A stretch of 15,126 bases of DNA from an uncultured Treponema sp. (GCA_946611835.1 CAMOEE010000037.1:1-15126), one strand, 5' to 3'; counted from the first letter of the stretch, positions 1 through 5,930 are shown. Numbers and translations: made by a program. The notes: generated by a model from the sequence alone, not told the origin.

Positions 1-121
1 TGTCGATTACGGTAAAGGGCTTTTCTTTTTTGCAAAGATGCTCCAGAATCAGCGATAGGGTGAGGTGCTTTAAAATGTCAGCGTGATTGCCTGCGTGGTA
101 GGCGTGTATGTAAGAGAGCAT
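1..121 (-). CDS. rlmJ: RlmJ, 23S rRNA adenine-N6 methyltransferase (N-terminus only)
   Basis: Reading the minus strand from the ATG at 121 gives 40 residues, starting MLSYIHAYHAGNHADILKHL and reaching KPFTVID, before the window ends. The block Y-H-A-G-N-H-A-D-x-L-K-H is the well-known N-terminal signature of RlmJ (YhiR), which methylates A2030 of 23S rRNA (E. coli numbering) using S-adenosylmethionine. The reading was made directly from the nucleotides. The gene is incomplete only because the window stops. Its promoter and first 22 codons also occur as a second copy about 1 kb upstream (1091-1276), so this copy, with the intact continuation, is taken as the functional one. No clear Shine-Dalgarno sequence precedes the ATG. 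Confidence 0.88.
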   Translation of the reverse strand, partial: MLSYIHAYHAGNHADILKHLTLSLILEHLCKKEKPFTVID

Positions 122-242
122 GGCTTAGAAATTCTTTTCGATATAATAAACTGTAGCTTTTGTGTGCGAGAAAGGAAGCAGAAATGTATTCCAACTTCAA
201 TATTCATGCGTTTATTATAGCATACAGAATAAAAAATTCAAC
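57..242. repeat. Direct repeat copy 1 (rlmJ promoter plus 5' codons)
   Basis: This 186-bp stretch recurs at 1091-1276 with a constant offset of 1,034 bp, no gaps and 8 mismatches (about 96% identity, counted by eye). It spans the first 22 codons of rlmJ, its leader and its promoter, ending at AATTCAAC. Outside these limits the two sites diverge at once. The repeat brackets the AT-rich nuclease gene, as if an islet of about 1 kb had arrived by homologous or duplicative integration at the rlmJ 5' end. Confidence 0.92.
214..241 (-). promoter_or_regulatory. Promoter of rlmJ
   Basis: On the minus strand a -35 box TTGAAT (241-236), a 16-bp spacer and a perfect -10 box TATAAT (219-214) precede rlmJ by about 90 bp. 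The -35 box overlaps the last codon and stop codon of the nuclease gene at 238-822. The same arrangement is repeated at 1248-1275. Confidence 0.7.
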
Positions 243-822
243 CTTGCTTTTTCAGTCTGTCATATAGCAAAGTTTCCTGTTTGATGGATTTTTTAATCTT
301 CTTCTTGTAAAGCAAAGTCCAATTCGTTTGTCCCATGGAATAGTCTTTGTCAATTTGAGGAAAAAATGAGCGACAGAAATATTTCCCGGTTGCAGAATCT
401 TGCGACAGAAATGTAAACACATTGCGGCTTTTGATTTCGTTCTTCATCAGAAAATCTGCCTGAATTACAGAAAAGGCTTCCAGATGGGGATTGTATTTGA
501 AAATTGTCTTGTTATCGTCAATAATTTGTTCAAGATAAACAAGATAGTCAATTCTGTCTTTTATTTCGAAATAATATACTGATGATTCAAAAAGTTGTTT
601 TTGCAATGAGCCTTTTAAGATGCGTCTGAATATCTTGTCGCGACTTTCAGTTAATACCTGACTCAAATCTTTTAGATATTGTAAACCTGCAAGATGAAAG
701 AAATAATGTTCATTAAAAATAATCGAAAGTGAAATTGACTTGTTTTTCTTTCCTAGAACAATCTGATATTCGGTATCCAGCAAATCTTTGTATGTGTTGG
801 CTGCTTGAAGAATATCTGCCAT
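238..822 (-). CDS. Probable PBECR4-type nuclease/toxin-like protein
   Basis: This encodes a 194-residue soluble protein with no signal peptide or membrane segment. The N-terminal part reads YKDLLDTEYQIVLGKKNKSI then FNEHYFFHLAGLQYLKDL (residues about 11-53). This matches my memory of the PBECR4 domain, one of the barnase/EndoU/colicin/RelE-like nuclease families found on phages and integrative elements. The C-terminal part has short beta segments (KYFCRSFF, TNWTLLYKKKI) that would complete such a fold. The ATG at 822 is preferred over the in-frame ATG at 879 because AGGTGG lies just upstream and because a strong terminator-like hairpin (833-867) sits between the two starts. Coding DNA is clearly more AT-rich than the transporter genes, which suggests acquisition. 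The stop codon lies in the -35 box of rlmJ. The nuclease activity is inferred from family resemblance, and no dedicated antitoxin is seen beside it. Confidence 0.6.
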   Translation of the reverse strand: MADILQAANTYKDLLDTEYQIVLGKKNKSISLSIIFNEHYFFHLAGLQYLKDLSQVLTESRDKIFRRILKGSLQKQLFESSVYYFEIKDRIDYLVYLEQIIDDNKTIFKYNPHLEAFSVIQADFLMKNEIKSRNVFTFLSQDSATGKYFCRSFFPQIDKDYSMGQTNWTLLYKKKIKKSIKQETLLYDRLKKQG

Positions 823-832
823 AATCCCACCT

Positions 833-867
833 AAAAAAGAAAAAGCCCCGCGCCAATCGCGAAGCTT
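833..867 (-). terminator. Intrinsic terminator or attenuator ahead of the nuclease gene
   Basis: On the minus strand, AAGCTTCGCG and CGCGGGGCTT form a 10-bp stem (two G-U pairs) around a 5-nt loop ATTGG, followed directly by TTTCTTTTTT. The hairpin ends about 10 nt before the start codon at 822, leaving room for the ribosome site but not for a promoter. It therefore sits in the leader of the nuclease gene rather than after a gene, like an attenuator or a guard against read-through from the duplicated rlmJ promoter. Confidence 0.75.
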
Positions 868-990
868 TCCGTATTCCATTTTCCTTCAACTGAACATGTC
901 AGCCTACATCTGGCTTTTGGTAAATGGAGAACCGTCGTCAGACTTTGCAAAGCACAGCCCTTCCAGATTCTACACTTTGCTTTAAAACGC
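868..990. other. Intergenic stretch with no recognised gene
   Basis: Between the attenuator and the end of the truncated rlmJ copy I see no convincing gene on either strand. Short minus-strand open stretches (for example one encoding GLCFAKSDDGSPFTKSQM before a stop) may be gene remnants, but I cannot name their source. Confidence 0.4.
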
Positions 991-1155
991 CTAACAGACA
1001 CTCAAGTTGCCTGCCGCCTTGATTGGCAAGGACTTATCATTGCTAATATACAGCACATTCCCTGTGCAGTCAAGTAAAAGCTCACAAAGAAGGGTGAGGT
1101 GCTTTAAAATGTCAGCGTGGTTGCCTGCATGGTAGGCGTGTATGTAAGAAAGCAT
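991..1155 (-). pseudogene. Chimeric rlmJ 5' fragment (54 codons)
   Basis: From the ATG at 1155 the minus strand reads MLSYIHAYHAGNHADILKHL-TL, 22 codons matching the start of RlmJ. It then switches at the repeat boundary to 32 unrelated residues (beginning LCELLLDCTGNVLY and ending AAGNLSVC) and stops at TAG 991-993. It keeps a full copy of the rlmJ promoter and leader, so it may still be transcribed toward the nuclease gene. The methyltransferase domain is missing, so no enzyme is made. The 32-residue tail is not recognised. The nucleotide changes relative to copy 1 are few and do not break the frame. Confidence 0.8.
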
Positions 1156-1276
1156 GGCTTAGAAATTCTTTTCGATATAATAAATTGTAGATTTTGTGCG
1201 CAAGAAAGGAAGCAGAAATGTATTCCAGCTTCAATATTCATGCGTTTATTATAGCATACAGAATAAAAAATTCAAC
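1091..1276. repeat. Direct repeat copy 2 (rlmJ promoter plus 5' codons)
   Basis: This is the second copy of the 186-bp repeat at 57-242, ungapped with 8 substitutions. Its right end at 1276 coincides with the start of the antitoxin operator dyad (1275-1304). The original locus was therefore probably rlmJ and the toxin-antitoxin operon back to back, before the 1,034-bp unit was added. Confidence 0.92.
1248..1275 (-). promoter_or_regulatory. Duplicated rlmJ promoter
   Basis: TTGAAT (1275-1270), a 16-bp spacer and TATAAT (1253-1248) are preserved exactly in the second repeat copy. It points toward the chimeric fragment and, beyond it, the attenuator and the nuclease gene. It is the only good promoter I see for the nuclease gene. 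Its -35 box abuts the divergent antitoxin operator, so the antitoxin complex could also affect it. Confidence 0.6.
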
Positions 1277-1336
1277 ATATCAAACCCGAAAGAACTTGAT
1301 ATGTGTAATATAGTATGTATAATAATACATAGGAGG
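1275..1336 (+). promoter_or_regulatory. Toxin-antitoxin promoter with two operator dyads
   Basis: A promoter TTGATA (1296-1301), 16-bp spacer, TATAAT (1318-1323) precedes the antitoxin gene. Two perfect inverted repeats cover it. ACATATCAA / TTGATATGT (1275-1283 and 1296-1304) includes the -35 box, and TATGTAT / ATACATA (1314-1320 and 1325-1331) includes the -10 box. AGGAGG at 1331-1336 is the ribosome site. Such paired dyads fit autorepression by the antitoxin or toxin-antitoxin complex. Confidence 0.7.
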
Positions 1337-1341
1337 TGCTT

Positions 1342-1653
1342 ATGATGATGATGTCCGCAAGAGGCTCGTTTGAGCGAAGAGAAATTGTATCGGCGACACA
1401 ACTTGTCCGCCAGTTTTCAAGTTTTATGACTGAGCTGAAAAATGCAACGCTCCGCAAGATTGCCATAATTCGAAACAATGAGATGGAAGCTGTTGTTCTT
1501 CCGATTTCGGAATACGAACGACTTCTCACGCTTTCAAAATCTAATTCTCAAAAGTCAATAAAAGATTATTTCGGCTCTATTTCTTCTGAGGATTCAGAGC
1601 AAATGGAAAATGCTGTGGCAGAATGTCGCAAGGTTGACTTGAATGAATGGTAA
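1342..1653 (+). CDS. Type II antitoxin, Phd/YefM-like
   Basis: This encodes a 103-residue protein. Residues about 14-67 (SATQLVRQFSSFMTEL, then KIAIIRNNEMEAVVLPISEY) resemble the N-terminal DNA-binding fold of Phd/YefM antitoxins, including the strand-turn-strand 'I-R-N-N-E-x-E-A-V-V-L-P-x-x-x-Y'. The acidic C-terminal tail would wrap the toxin. The antitoxin should neutralise the PIN toxin encoded next and repress their shared promoter through the dyads at 1275-1331. The ATG at 1342 follows AGGAGG by 5 nt. Three more in-frame ATGs follow at once, so the exact start could be 1342, 1345 or 1348. The stop overlaps the toxin start by 11 bp, which couples their translation. Confidence 0.82.
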   Translation: MMMMSARGSFERREIVSATQLVRQFSSFMTELKNATLRKIAIIRNNEMEAVVLPISEYERLLTLSKSNSQKSIKDYFGSISSEDSEQMENAVAECRKVDLNEW

Positions 1654-2047
1654 GCTTATCGACACAAATGTAATCATCCGATTTTTCAAAGGTGAGTCGG
1701 AGCTTTTTCCGCTTTTTGATGATTGTGAAAATCTTTATGTTTCTTCTGTTTCCCTTGGAGAGCTTATGTACGGCGCAGAACTTTCAAAAAAATCAGACTT
1801 CAACCGGGAGTGTTATTTTGAATTTTGCAATCAGCTGAAAGTCCTTTATGTGGATATGGAAATTGCCAAAATGTACGGTAAAGTAAAAGCCAGCCTGAAA
1901 GCAAAAGGTCGTCCGATTCCCGAAAATGACATTTGGATAGCGGCGACAGCCCTTGCCGGAAATCTTTCGCTTGTCACCGCCGATTCAGATTTCAAAAATG
2001 TGAATGGCCTTGTGATTGAAAATCTTGGCTATACACAAAATGCATAA
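1643..2047 (+). CDS. vapC: PIN-domain toxin ribonuclease, VapC-like
   Basis: This 134-residue PIN-domain protein has the acidic residues expected for a Mg-dependent endoribonuclease: D7 in LIDTNVI, E40 in SLGELMYG, D96 in ENDIWIAA and D114 in LVTADSDF. Length and motif order are typical of VapC toxins, which cleave tRNA or rRNA and stop growth when freed from their antitoxin. The start codon lies within the end of the antitoxin gene (11-bp overlap), the usual antitoxin-first arrangement. All catalytic residues are present, so the toxin is probably active. The partner is a Phd/YefM-type rather than an AbrB-type antitoxin, a pairing that is known among PIN toxins. RNA target unknown. Confidence 0.9.
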   Translation: MNGKLIDTNVIIRFFKGESELFPLFDDCENLYVSSVSLGELMYGAELSKKSDFNRECYFEFCNQLKVLYVDMEIAKMYGKVKASLKAKGRPIPENDIWIAATALAGNLSLVTADSDFKNVNGLVIENLGYTQNA

Positions 2048-2074
2048 AAATAAAACCCGTCACAAGGACGGGCT
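2046..2074 (-). terminator. Terminator between convergent toxin and lipoprotein genes
   Basis: CCCGTC (2056-2061), loop ACAAG, GACGGG (2067-2072) form a perfect 6-bp stem. On the minus strand it is followed by TTTTATTTTTA, a proper U-tract, so it ends the lipoprotein transcript. On the plus strand the following bases are poor in T, so any effect on the toxin transcript would be weaker. Confidence 0.8.
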
Positions 2075-2098
2075 TAAAGCTTAAATAAGGAAAAAAGT

Positions 2099-2584
2099 CT
2101 ACTCGAACAGTTTTCCAATAAGATATTCAGCGGTAAAGTTTCCCCAGTTTGCATTTGCGATGTTTACTTTTCCGCTTGTTGGATACTGATCTTTGGATTT
2201 TGTAATTTTACCGAGAAGCTTTAATGTAACTACGCTAGCAGCCCACTTCCCACTGGAAAGTTCTTTTTCAGTTTGGGCATAAACAAGAGATGTAAGTCCA
2301 GAGTCTGACGGGCTTACTGCCGCAATAATCAATTTTGAGCCGGATGTGTCATATTTTAAATACACATCTGTCAGATTTACTGTTTTACTTTCAGCAGTTC
2401 CTGTTGGTTTTGAAGTTGTATCTGAAGTGTCTGTATATTCATACCAAACATTGCCTGTTTCTTTCAGAATAAGAGCTTCGGCACTTGTTCCATCAGCACC
2501 GTCTTCGCCGTTTTTACAGCCTGTGAAAACAGCACTAGTTGCAAGCAAAAGTGCTGCAGAAATAATCATCAAAATCTTTTTCAT
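2099..2584 (-). CDS. Small lipoprotein of unknown function
   Basis: This encodes a 161-residue precursor. A basic start (MKK) and hydrophobic stretch lead to the lipobox FTGC with C23 as the lipidation site. A flexible linker follows (NGEDGADGTSAEA) and then a Thr/Ser-rich, probably beta-rich domain (KTVNLTDVYLKYDTSG, KWAASVVTLKLL). No family was recognised. AAGGA sits 9-10 nt before the ATG. The upstream outer-membrane gene ends about 130 bp away, and a terminator lies only a few bases before this gene's ribosome site with no evident promoter between. Expression may depend on read-through of that hairpin, or on a promoter I could not see. It may be cell-surface or periplasmic; nothing in the sequence decides this. 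Confidence 0.75.
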   Translation of the reverse strand: MKKILMIISAALLLATSAVFTGCKNGEDGADGTSAEALILKETGNVWYEYTDTSDTTSKPTGTAESKTVNLTDVYLKYDTSGSKLIIAAVSPSDSGLTSLVYAQTEKELSSGKWAASVVTLKLLGKITKSKDQYPTSGKVNIANANWGNFTAEYLIGKLFE

Positions 2585-2600
2585 TTAATAAAGTCCTTCT

Positions 2601-2627
2601 TAAAAAAAGCCCCGCAAGGAGGCGGGG
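2601..2627 (-). terminator. Terminator after the outer-membrane protein gene
   Basis: On the minus strand, CCCCGC, loop CTCCTT, GCGGGG is followed by CTTTTTTT. It is a classic intrinsic terminator. It ends about 4 nt before the AAGGA ribosome site of the downstream lipoprotein gene. The loop CTCCTT is complementary to that site. Confidence 0.85.
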
Positions 2628-2639
2628 TAAACGGTAGGA

Positions 2640-2679
2640 GAGAAAATTCTGTTTGCCGTTAGGTGAACAGAATTTTCTC
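2640..2679 (-). repeat. 14-bp perfect inverted repeat in the 3' UTR
   Basis: GAGAAAATTCTGTT (2640-2653) and AACAGAATTTTCTC (2666-2679) are perfect complements around 12 nt. G-U pairs and two G-C pairs could extend the stem to 18 bp with a 4-nt loop. It is the middle of three hairpins after the outer-membrane protein gene and has no U-tract of its own, so an RNA-stabilising or processing role is more likely than termination. Confidence 0.85.
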
Positions 2680-2684
2680 GTTGC

Positions 2685-2715
2685 CACAAAAAATTACAGG
2701 AGGTAATTTTTTGTG
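2685..2715 (-). repeat. 13-bp perfect inverted repeat directly after the stop codon
   Basis: CACAAAAAATTAC (2685-2697) and GTAATTTTTTGTG (2703-2715) pair perfectly around the loop AGGAG (CTCCT on the minus strand). The arm touches the TAG stop of the outer-membrane protein gene (2716-2718). It could slow 3' exonucleases, and with its T-rich arm may act as a weak terminator. Confidence 0.85.
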
Positions 2716-4566
2716 CTAGAACTGATACTTAGCTGTCAGCTGAACGAACGCTTTGTCGTGATTCTCGCTGTCGGCCGTGAAGTTGTAGAACTCACCGTCT
2801 TTGTTGTTAGAGTAGAGGTAAACACCACGGAGAGCGAATGTGAGACCTTCCATGACATTGTACTCAATTTTTGGAGCGACCATGAACTCGTCATGCTCGA
2901 TGCCCCAAATACCCTGAACTTCTGTAGTGAGCTTTTCATTGAGCCATTTGTCAGAAAGAAGAACGATGAGCTTGTTGCTTACATATTTGTCATCGCTCTT
3001 GTAGTCAGTGTCGTATTTTGCGTAGAGGCCATTTTCCTTGACGGCGTCTTTGATTTTGTCGCTGCCGAGGATGTATGTTCCGTTGTCCTGAACATTGAGG
3101 TTGAGGTTATGAAGAGGAATGTCGATGTCGAAACCAGCTACCCATGAAATTGAGTTGTTCTTAATCCATGGATTGTCACCGGCTGTATCTTCTGTGAGGT
3201 TGTAAGCGAATTCCCATCGTGTGTTGAGTTTCCATACGACGAAAGCAGCCTCAATACCGAAGACCTGCAACTGGTCATAGTTGAGGGAAGGAAGGGCAAA
3301 CTTGTCTGTAACAGTGATTGTGCCATTTTCATACCATTCCTGAGCATGGTCACTGCAGACTTTATAAAGAGCGTCCTTCTGTGCAGCAGCAGTAATTGCA
3401 GAAGCATCAGTAAGGTCTACGGTATCACCTGTTACTGGAGATACATAAGATGTTAAACCGGCACTTGCAGCTGCTTGGTAAGCATTTCCCATTGTAGTTG
3501 CAAACGTTGTAATCTCGCTATTGTAGTTTGTAACAATTGTAGACTGATTTGTTGAATCAGCAGCATATGCAAGTACTGCATTTTTAATTCCGCTTTGTAC
3601 AGAATCAATATAAGCGCCCAAGTTAGCTGATGGCTGTTTGTAGTGGCCGTAGTAGTAGCTTGCACCCCAGTCGATTCCGCCCAAAGTACCTGTCAAGCGA
3701 ATACCTGCCTGACCGTATTTAAGTGAGCGGAGATTGTCCTCGTAAAGACTGTCTGCTGAGAAACTTGACATTGTTTGCAGACCGTCAACAAGTTTTCCAT
3801 ATTTTGATGAGTCAGTACTGTTAAGTGTTTTATCAAGATCAATAGCAGCATTGTGTTTTACGATTCCTGCAACTGTATTTGTAAGTTCCTGCTGTTTTGC
3901 AGGGTAGAGGAAGCTTTTCTCGCTTGCGAAGCGGTCTGCGGTCATCCATGGGGTGAAGATTCCCTCAAGCTTGAGGTTGTAATCCCATGAGAGGTTTGCT
4001 GTTGCTTTGAACATTACTTCGCTGATTCGGCGGTCAATGTAATCAGGGAAGATGAAGTCTGTGTAATCATTTGCGTTGAAGTTGTCGAGGACATGAACTT
4101 TGTCGCCTTTGCCCCAAACTTCCTTCATTTTACCGGCTCGAAGCTGGAATTTACCTTCTTTGAAGCTGCCTCCGAAAGAAAGCTCGTCGATGATGTCTTC
4201 CTGATATTTTTTGAGGGTTGATGGATTGAGCTTGAATTTGACATTTCCGCTTGTGTAATCTCCCTCGTAGTTGAACTCAAGGTTTGCGTGAGCGCCTGCA
4301 TCGATAAGAGTTTTGCTGAAATCATAGAAAGAATCGTAGGCCTTGGTATCATAACGGCCTGTCTCCTTGTTTTTGGCTCCAATCCATGCCCTTGTGTCAG
4401 CTCCGACTTCACCGGTGATTGTTACGGCTGGAGAACTTGATTCCTCAAATCCTCCGCCGAAATCATCACTGCCGCCAGTCAGACTGTCTCCGCCAAAACC
4501 AAAATCCTGTGCGAATGTGAAAGAGCTGAGTGAGAGTGCTGCCAGTGTGAATAAAAGTTTTTTCAT
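2716..4566 (-). CDS. Outer-membrane beta-barrel protein (DUF1302-like), transporter partner
   Basis: This encodes 616 residues with a signal peptide (MKKLLFTLAALSLSSFTFA, cleavage before Q20). Residues 21-42 form a Gly/Phe/acidic segment containing DFGFGGD and DDFGGGF. Alternating strands follow (FQLRAGKMKEVWGKGDKVHV, EVMFKATANLSWDYNLKLEG, WKLNTRWEFAYNL, FVQLTAKYQF), and the C-terminal Phe is the usual signal for assembly by the BAM complex. The layout resembles DUF1302-type barrels that partner with MMPL pumps and soluble carriers in proteobacteria. Family placement is by style, not proven. Two Ala/Ser/Thr-rich stretches (about residues 235-275 and 325-400) look like large non-barrel loops. 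AGGAG precedes the ATG. It follows the LolA-like gene by 26 bp in one operon. Likely role: outer-membrane end of the transport path. Confidence 0.82.
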   Translation of the reverse strand: MKKLLFTLAALSLSSFTFAQDFGFGGDSLTGGSDDFGGGFEESSSPAVTITGEVGADTRAWIGAKNKETGRYDTKAYDSFYDFSKTLIDAGAHANLEFNYEGDYTSGNVKFKLNPSTLKKYQEDIIDELSFGGSFKEGKFQLRAGKMKEVWGKGDKVHVLDNFNANDYTDFIFPDYIDRRISEVMFKATANLSWDYNLKLEGIFTPWMTADRFASEKSFLYPAKQQELTNTVAGIVKHNAAIDLDKTLNSTDSSKYGKLVDGLQTMSSFSADSLYEDNLRSLKYGQAGIRLTGTLGGIDWGASYYYGHYKQPSANLGAYIDSVQSGIKNAVLAYAADSTNQSTIVTNYNSEITTFATTMGNAYQAAASAGLTSYVSPVTGDTVDLTDASAITAAAQKDALYKVCSDHAQEWYENGTITVTDKFALPSLNYDQLQVFGIEAAFVVWKLNTRWEFAYNLTEDTAGDNPWIKNNSISWVAGFDIDIPLHNLNLNVQDNGTYILGSDKIKDAVKENGLYAKYDTDYKSDDKYVSNKLIVLLSDKWLNEKLTTEVQGIWGIEHDEFMVAPKIEYNVMEGLTFALRGVYLYSNNKDGEFYNFTADSENHDKAFVQLTAKYQF

Positions 4567-4592
4567 ATTTTACTCCTTTTTATGCTGTCTGC

Positions 4593-5411
4593 TTATTTGG
4601 CTTTTCCCGTTTTGAGGTAGTCCTGAGTGAAGTATGCAGGTGAGATCGGACCGTCCATAATCGGGTTTTTGATTTCGAGGACTGTCTGTCGGCCAGTCTT
4701 CTCCGTTACGATTCTTGCCTTCATGCGCATGGGGTATCGTTTGCCAGTCTTTGATGTGAGCCAGAACCAGTCTTCTGTGGTGTATGTTTTAAGGAGCTGG
4801 TTGTCGCCTTTTTTGTCGAAATACTCGATTTTTGCAGGAAGGTAAGATTCCTTGTCGATGTACTGGATTCGGTATGAGTATTCGATGTCTGATTTTTTGT
4901 ATGGAACAGACTTAATCTTCCAGCATTTGTATGTCTTTCCGCCAGGAACGGTGACAGTGACATCTTTTTCGAGCATTTCGTGCTTGTCCTCGTCTACATG
5001 GCGTACGCCCATGTCATTGTAGGTGAATTCACAGCCGACAAATGACTTGTAGCGGTCGCCGATTGGGATTCGTCGGGTTGTTTTGAGATCCGGCATGTAA
5101 ATCCAGCGGTCATCGGCTCGCTTGTCACGCTCCTGCTGCAAGACTCGGGTGTTCTTCCTTTTTGCAGGTCCCTGAATTTCAAAAACAGTGTCTACGAGGC
5201 CTCCGTCTCGTGAGCGTCCATGCTGAATCATGGGCATTTCCTCGATGGCACCGTTTTTCTCAATGTTGTAAAGCATCATCATTGCAGTAGAAGTGTCCGG
5301 AACCGGAAGTGATGTTGATTTCTTTACGATATCGTAAGCTTCGTCTGCAAATGCTGAAGTAACTAATAACAGTGTTGATACTGTTGCGACAATAGTTTTT
5401 GTAAGTTTCAT
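4593..5411 (-). CDS. LolA-like periplasmic carrier, copy 1 (outer-membrane lipoprotein-sorting family)
   Basis: This encodes 272 residues with a signal peptide ending SAFA before D23 and no lipobox, so it is a soluble periplasmic protein. The central block RWIYMPDLKTTRRI (102-115) and SFVGCEFTYNDM (123-134) is the signature of the LolA-like 'outer membrane lipoprotein-sorting' family (I believe PF17131), with an incomplete barrel that shelters lipid chains. Its paralogue at 9015-9806 has KWIYLPTLKNFRRV and SFVGTDFSYDDM, and both begin MKLTK. It is the first gene of the minus-strand operon, 26 bp before the barrel gene, with AGGAGT before the ATG. It probably hands a hydrophobic substrate between the MMPL pump and the barrel. 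True lipoprotein sorting is unproven; lipids or other hydrophobic molecules are equally possible. Confidence 0.87.
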   Translation of the reverse strand: MKLTKTIVATVSTLLLVTSAFADEAYDIVKKSTSLPVPDTSTAMMMLYNIEKNGAIEEMPMIQHGRSRDGGLVDTVFEIQGPAKRKNTRVLQQERDKRADDRWIYMPDLKTTRRIPIGDRYKSFVGCEFTYNDMGVRHVDEDKHEMLEKDVTVTVPGGKTYKCWKIKSVPYKKSDIEYSYRIQYIDKESYLPAKIEYFDKKGDNQLLKTYTTEDWFWLTSKTGKRYPMRMKARIVTEKTGRQTVLEIKNPIMDGPISPAYFTQDYLKTGKAK

Positions 5412-5425
5412 GTAGACTCCTGTTT

Positions 5426-5455
5426 TACGCAGTGCGTAGTAGATTAGCCGGCTAA
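5426..5455 (-). promoter_or_regulatory. Two dyads in the LolA-like operon leader
   Basis: Between the promoter and the ribosome site lie TTAGCCGGCTAA (5444-5455), a perfect 12-bp palindrome, and TACGCA-G-TGCGTA (5426-5438), 6-bp arms with one central base. Both fall just inside the transcribed leader (start expected near 5469). They could be repressor sites or small leader hairpins. Neither matches the dyad found at the pump promoter. Confidence 0.45.
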
Positions 5456-5475
5456 AGGAAAACCGACCAGCTCAT

Positions 5476-5504
5476 ACTATAGCATTGTTAAAGATTATTT
5501 TCAA
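5476..5504 (-). promoter_or_regulatory. Promoter of the LolA-like/outer-membrane protein operon
   Basis: On the minus strand TTGAAA (5504-5499), an exactly 17-bp spacer and TATAGT (5481-5476) form a good sigma-70-type promoter about 65 bp before the LolA-like gene. This lets the operon be expressed independently of the arsR gene upstream. Confidence 0.75.
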
Positions 5505-5533
5505 TTCAATTTTATTCTATTTTTTATTTAGTC

Positions 5534-5554
5534 TGTCCCTCATAGTTTGGGACA
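5534..5554. repeat. Inverted repeat after arsR
   Basis: TGTCCC (5534-5539) and GGGACA (5549-5554) are perfect 6-bp arms around 9 nt, 11 bp past the arsR stop codon. No U-tract follows on the minus strand, so it is a poor intrinsic terminator. It may be an operator or a weak RNA hairpin separating arsR from the next operon. Confidence 0.5.
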
Positions 5555-5564
5555 TTTGAATCTG

Positions 5565-5900
5565 TCACTTGTTTTCTTCGCTTAAGATTTCCTCTATGGT
5601 CTCCATGAGTGCCTTGAGAGTGACAAAGGAATCCTTGAGGCGTAATTTATAGAAGATTTGTGTTCCTTTCTTTAGTGGCTCGACTATCCCTGCATCCTTT
5701 AGGACTTTGAGATGGTGGGAGATTGCCGGGCGGGAGAGAATAGTCTTGCCGGAGAGGTCTGCGACATTGATTCCGTCAAGGCCGGCCGCAGCCAGGTCCA
5801 GGCATATCTTTTGTCTGGTGGCGTCGCCTAGTGCCGAGAAAATCGGAACGCAGTCCTTGAATTCCGCCAGGGCTTTTTCAATTTTTTCTGGGTCAATCAT
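5565..5900 (-). CDS. ArsR-family winged-helix repressor
   Basis: This encodes 111 residues. FSALGDATRQKICLDL (21-36) is the typical ArsR opening helix. NVADLSGKTILSRPAISHHLKVLKDAGIV (45-73) contains the helix-turn-helix, with recognition helix around RPAISHHLKVL, and KGTQIFYKL (78-86) is the wing. The only cysteines are C17 and C33. The CxC metal motif of arsenic or cadmium sensors is absent, so the signal is probably not a soft metal in the classic way. It is transcribed divergently from the MMPL pump gene, and the 17-bp dyad in the pump promoter (5976-5992) is a natural binding site. AAGGGA precedes the ATG. I see no clear promoter of its own. It probably represses the pump operon; the ligand is unknown. 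Confidence 0.9.
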   Translation of the reverse strand: MIDPEKIEKALAEFKDCVPIFSALGDATRQKICLDLAAAGLDGINVADLSGKTILSRPAISHHLKVLKDAGIVEPLKKGTQIFYKLRLKDSFVTLKALMETIEEILSEENK

Positions 5901-5930
5901 AGTTTGTTCCCTTTTTTGAAAGAAAAGTTT

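Noticed and set aside
238..879. Longer start for the nuclease at 879 (19 extra residues)
   Set aside because: The extra codons coincide with a strong terminator hairpin, and the ATG at 822 has a better placed AGGTGG. The purine-rich site before 879 is too close to its ATG.
2713..3147. 144-codon plus-strand frame over the barrel gene
   Set aside because: It mirrors the well-supported barrel gene, which has a signal peptide and a C-terminal Phe signature on the minus strand.
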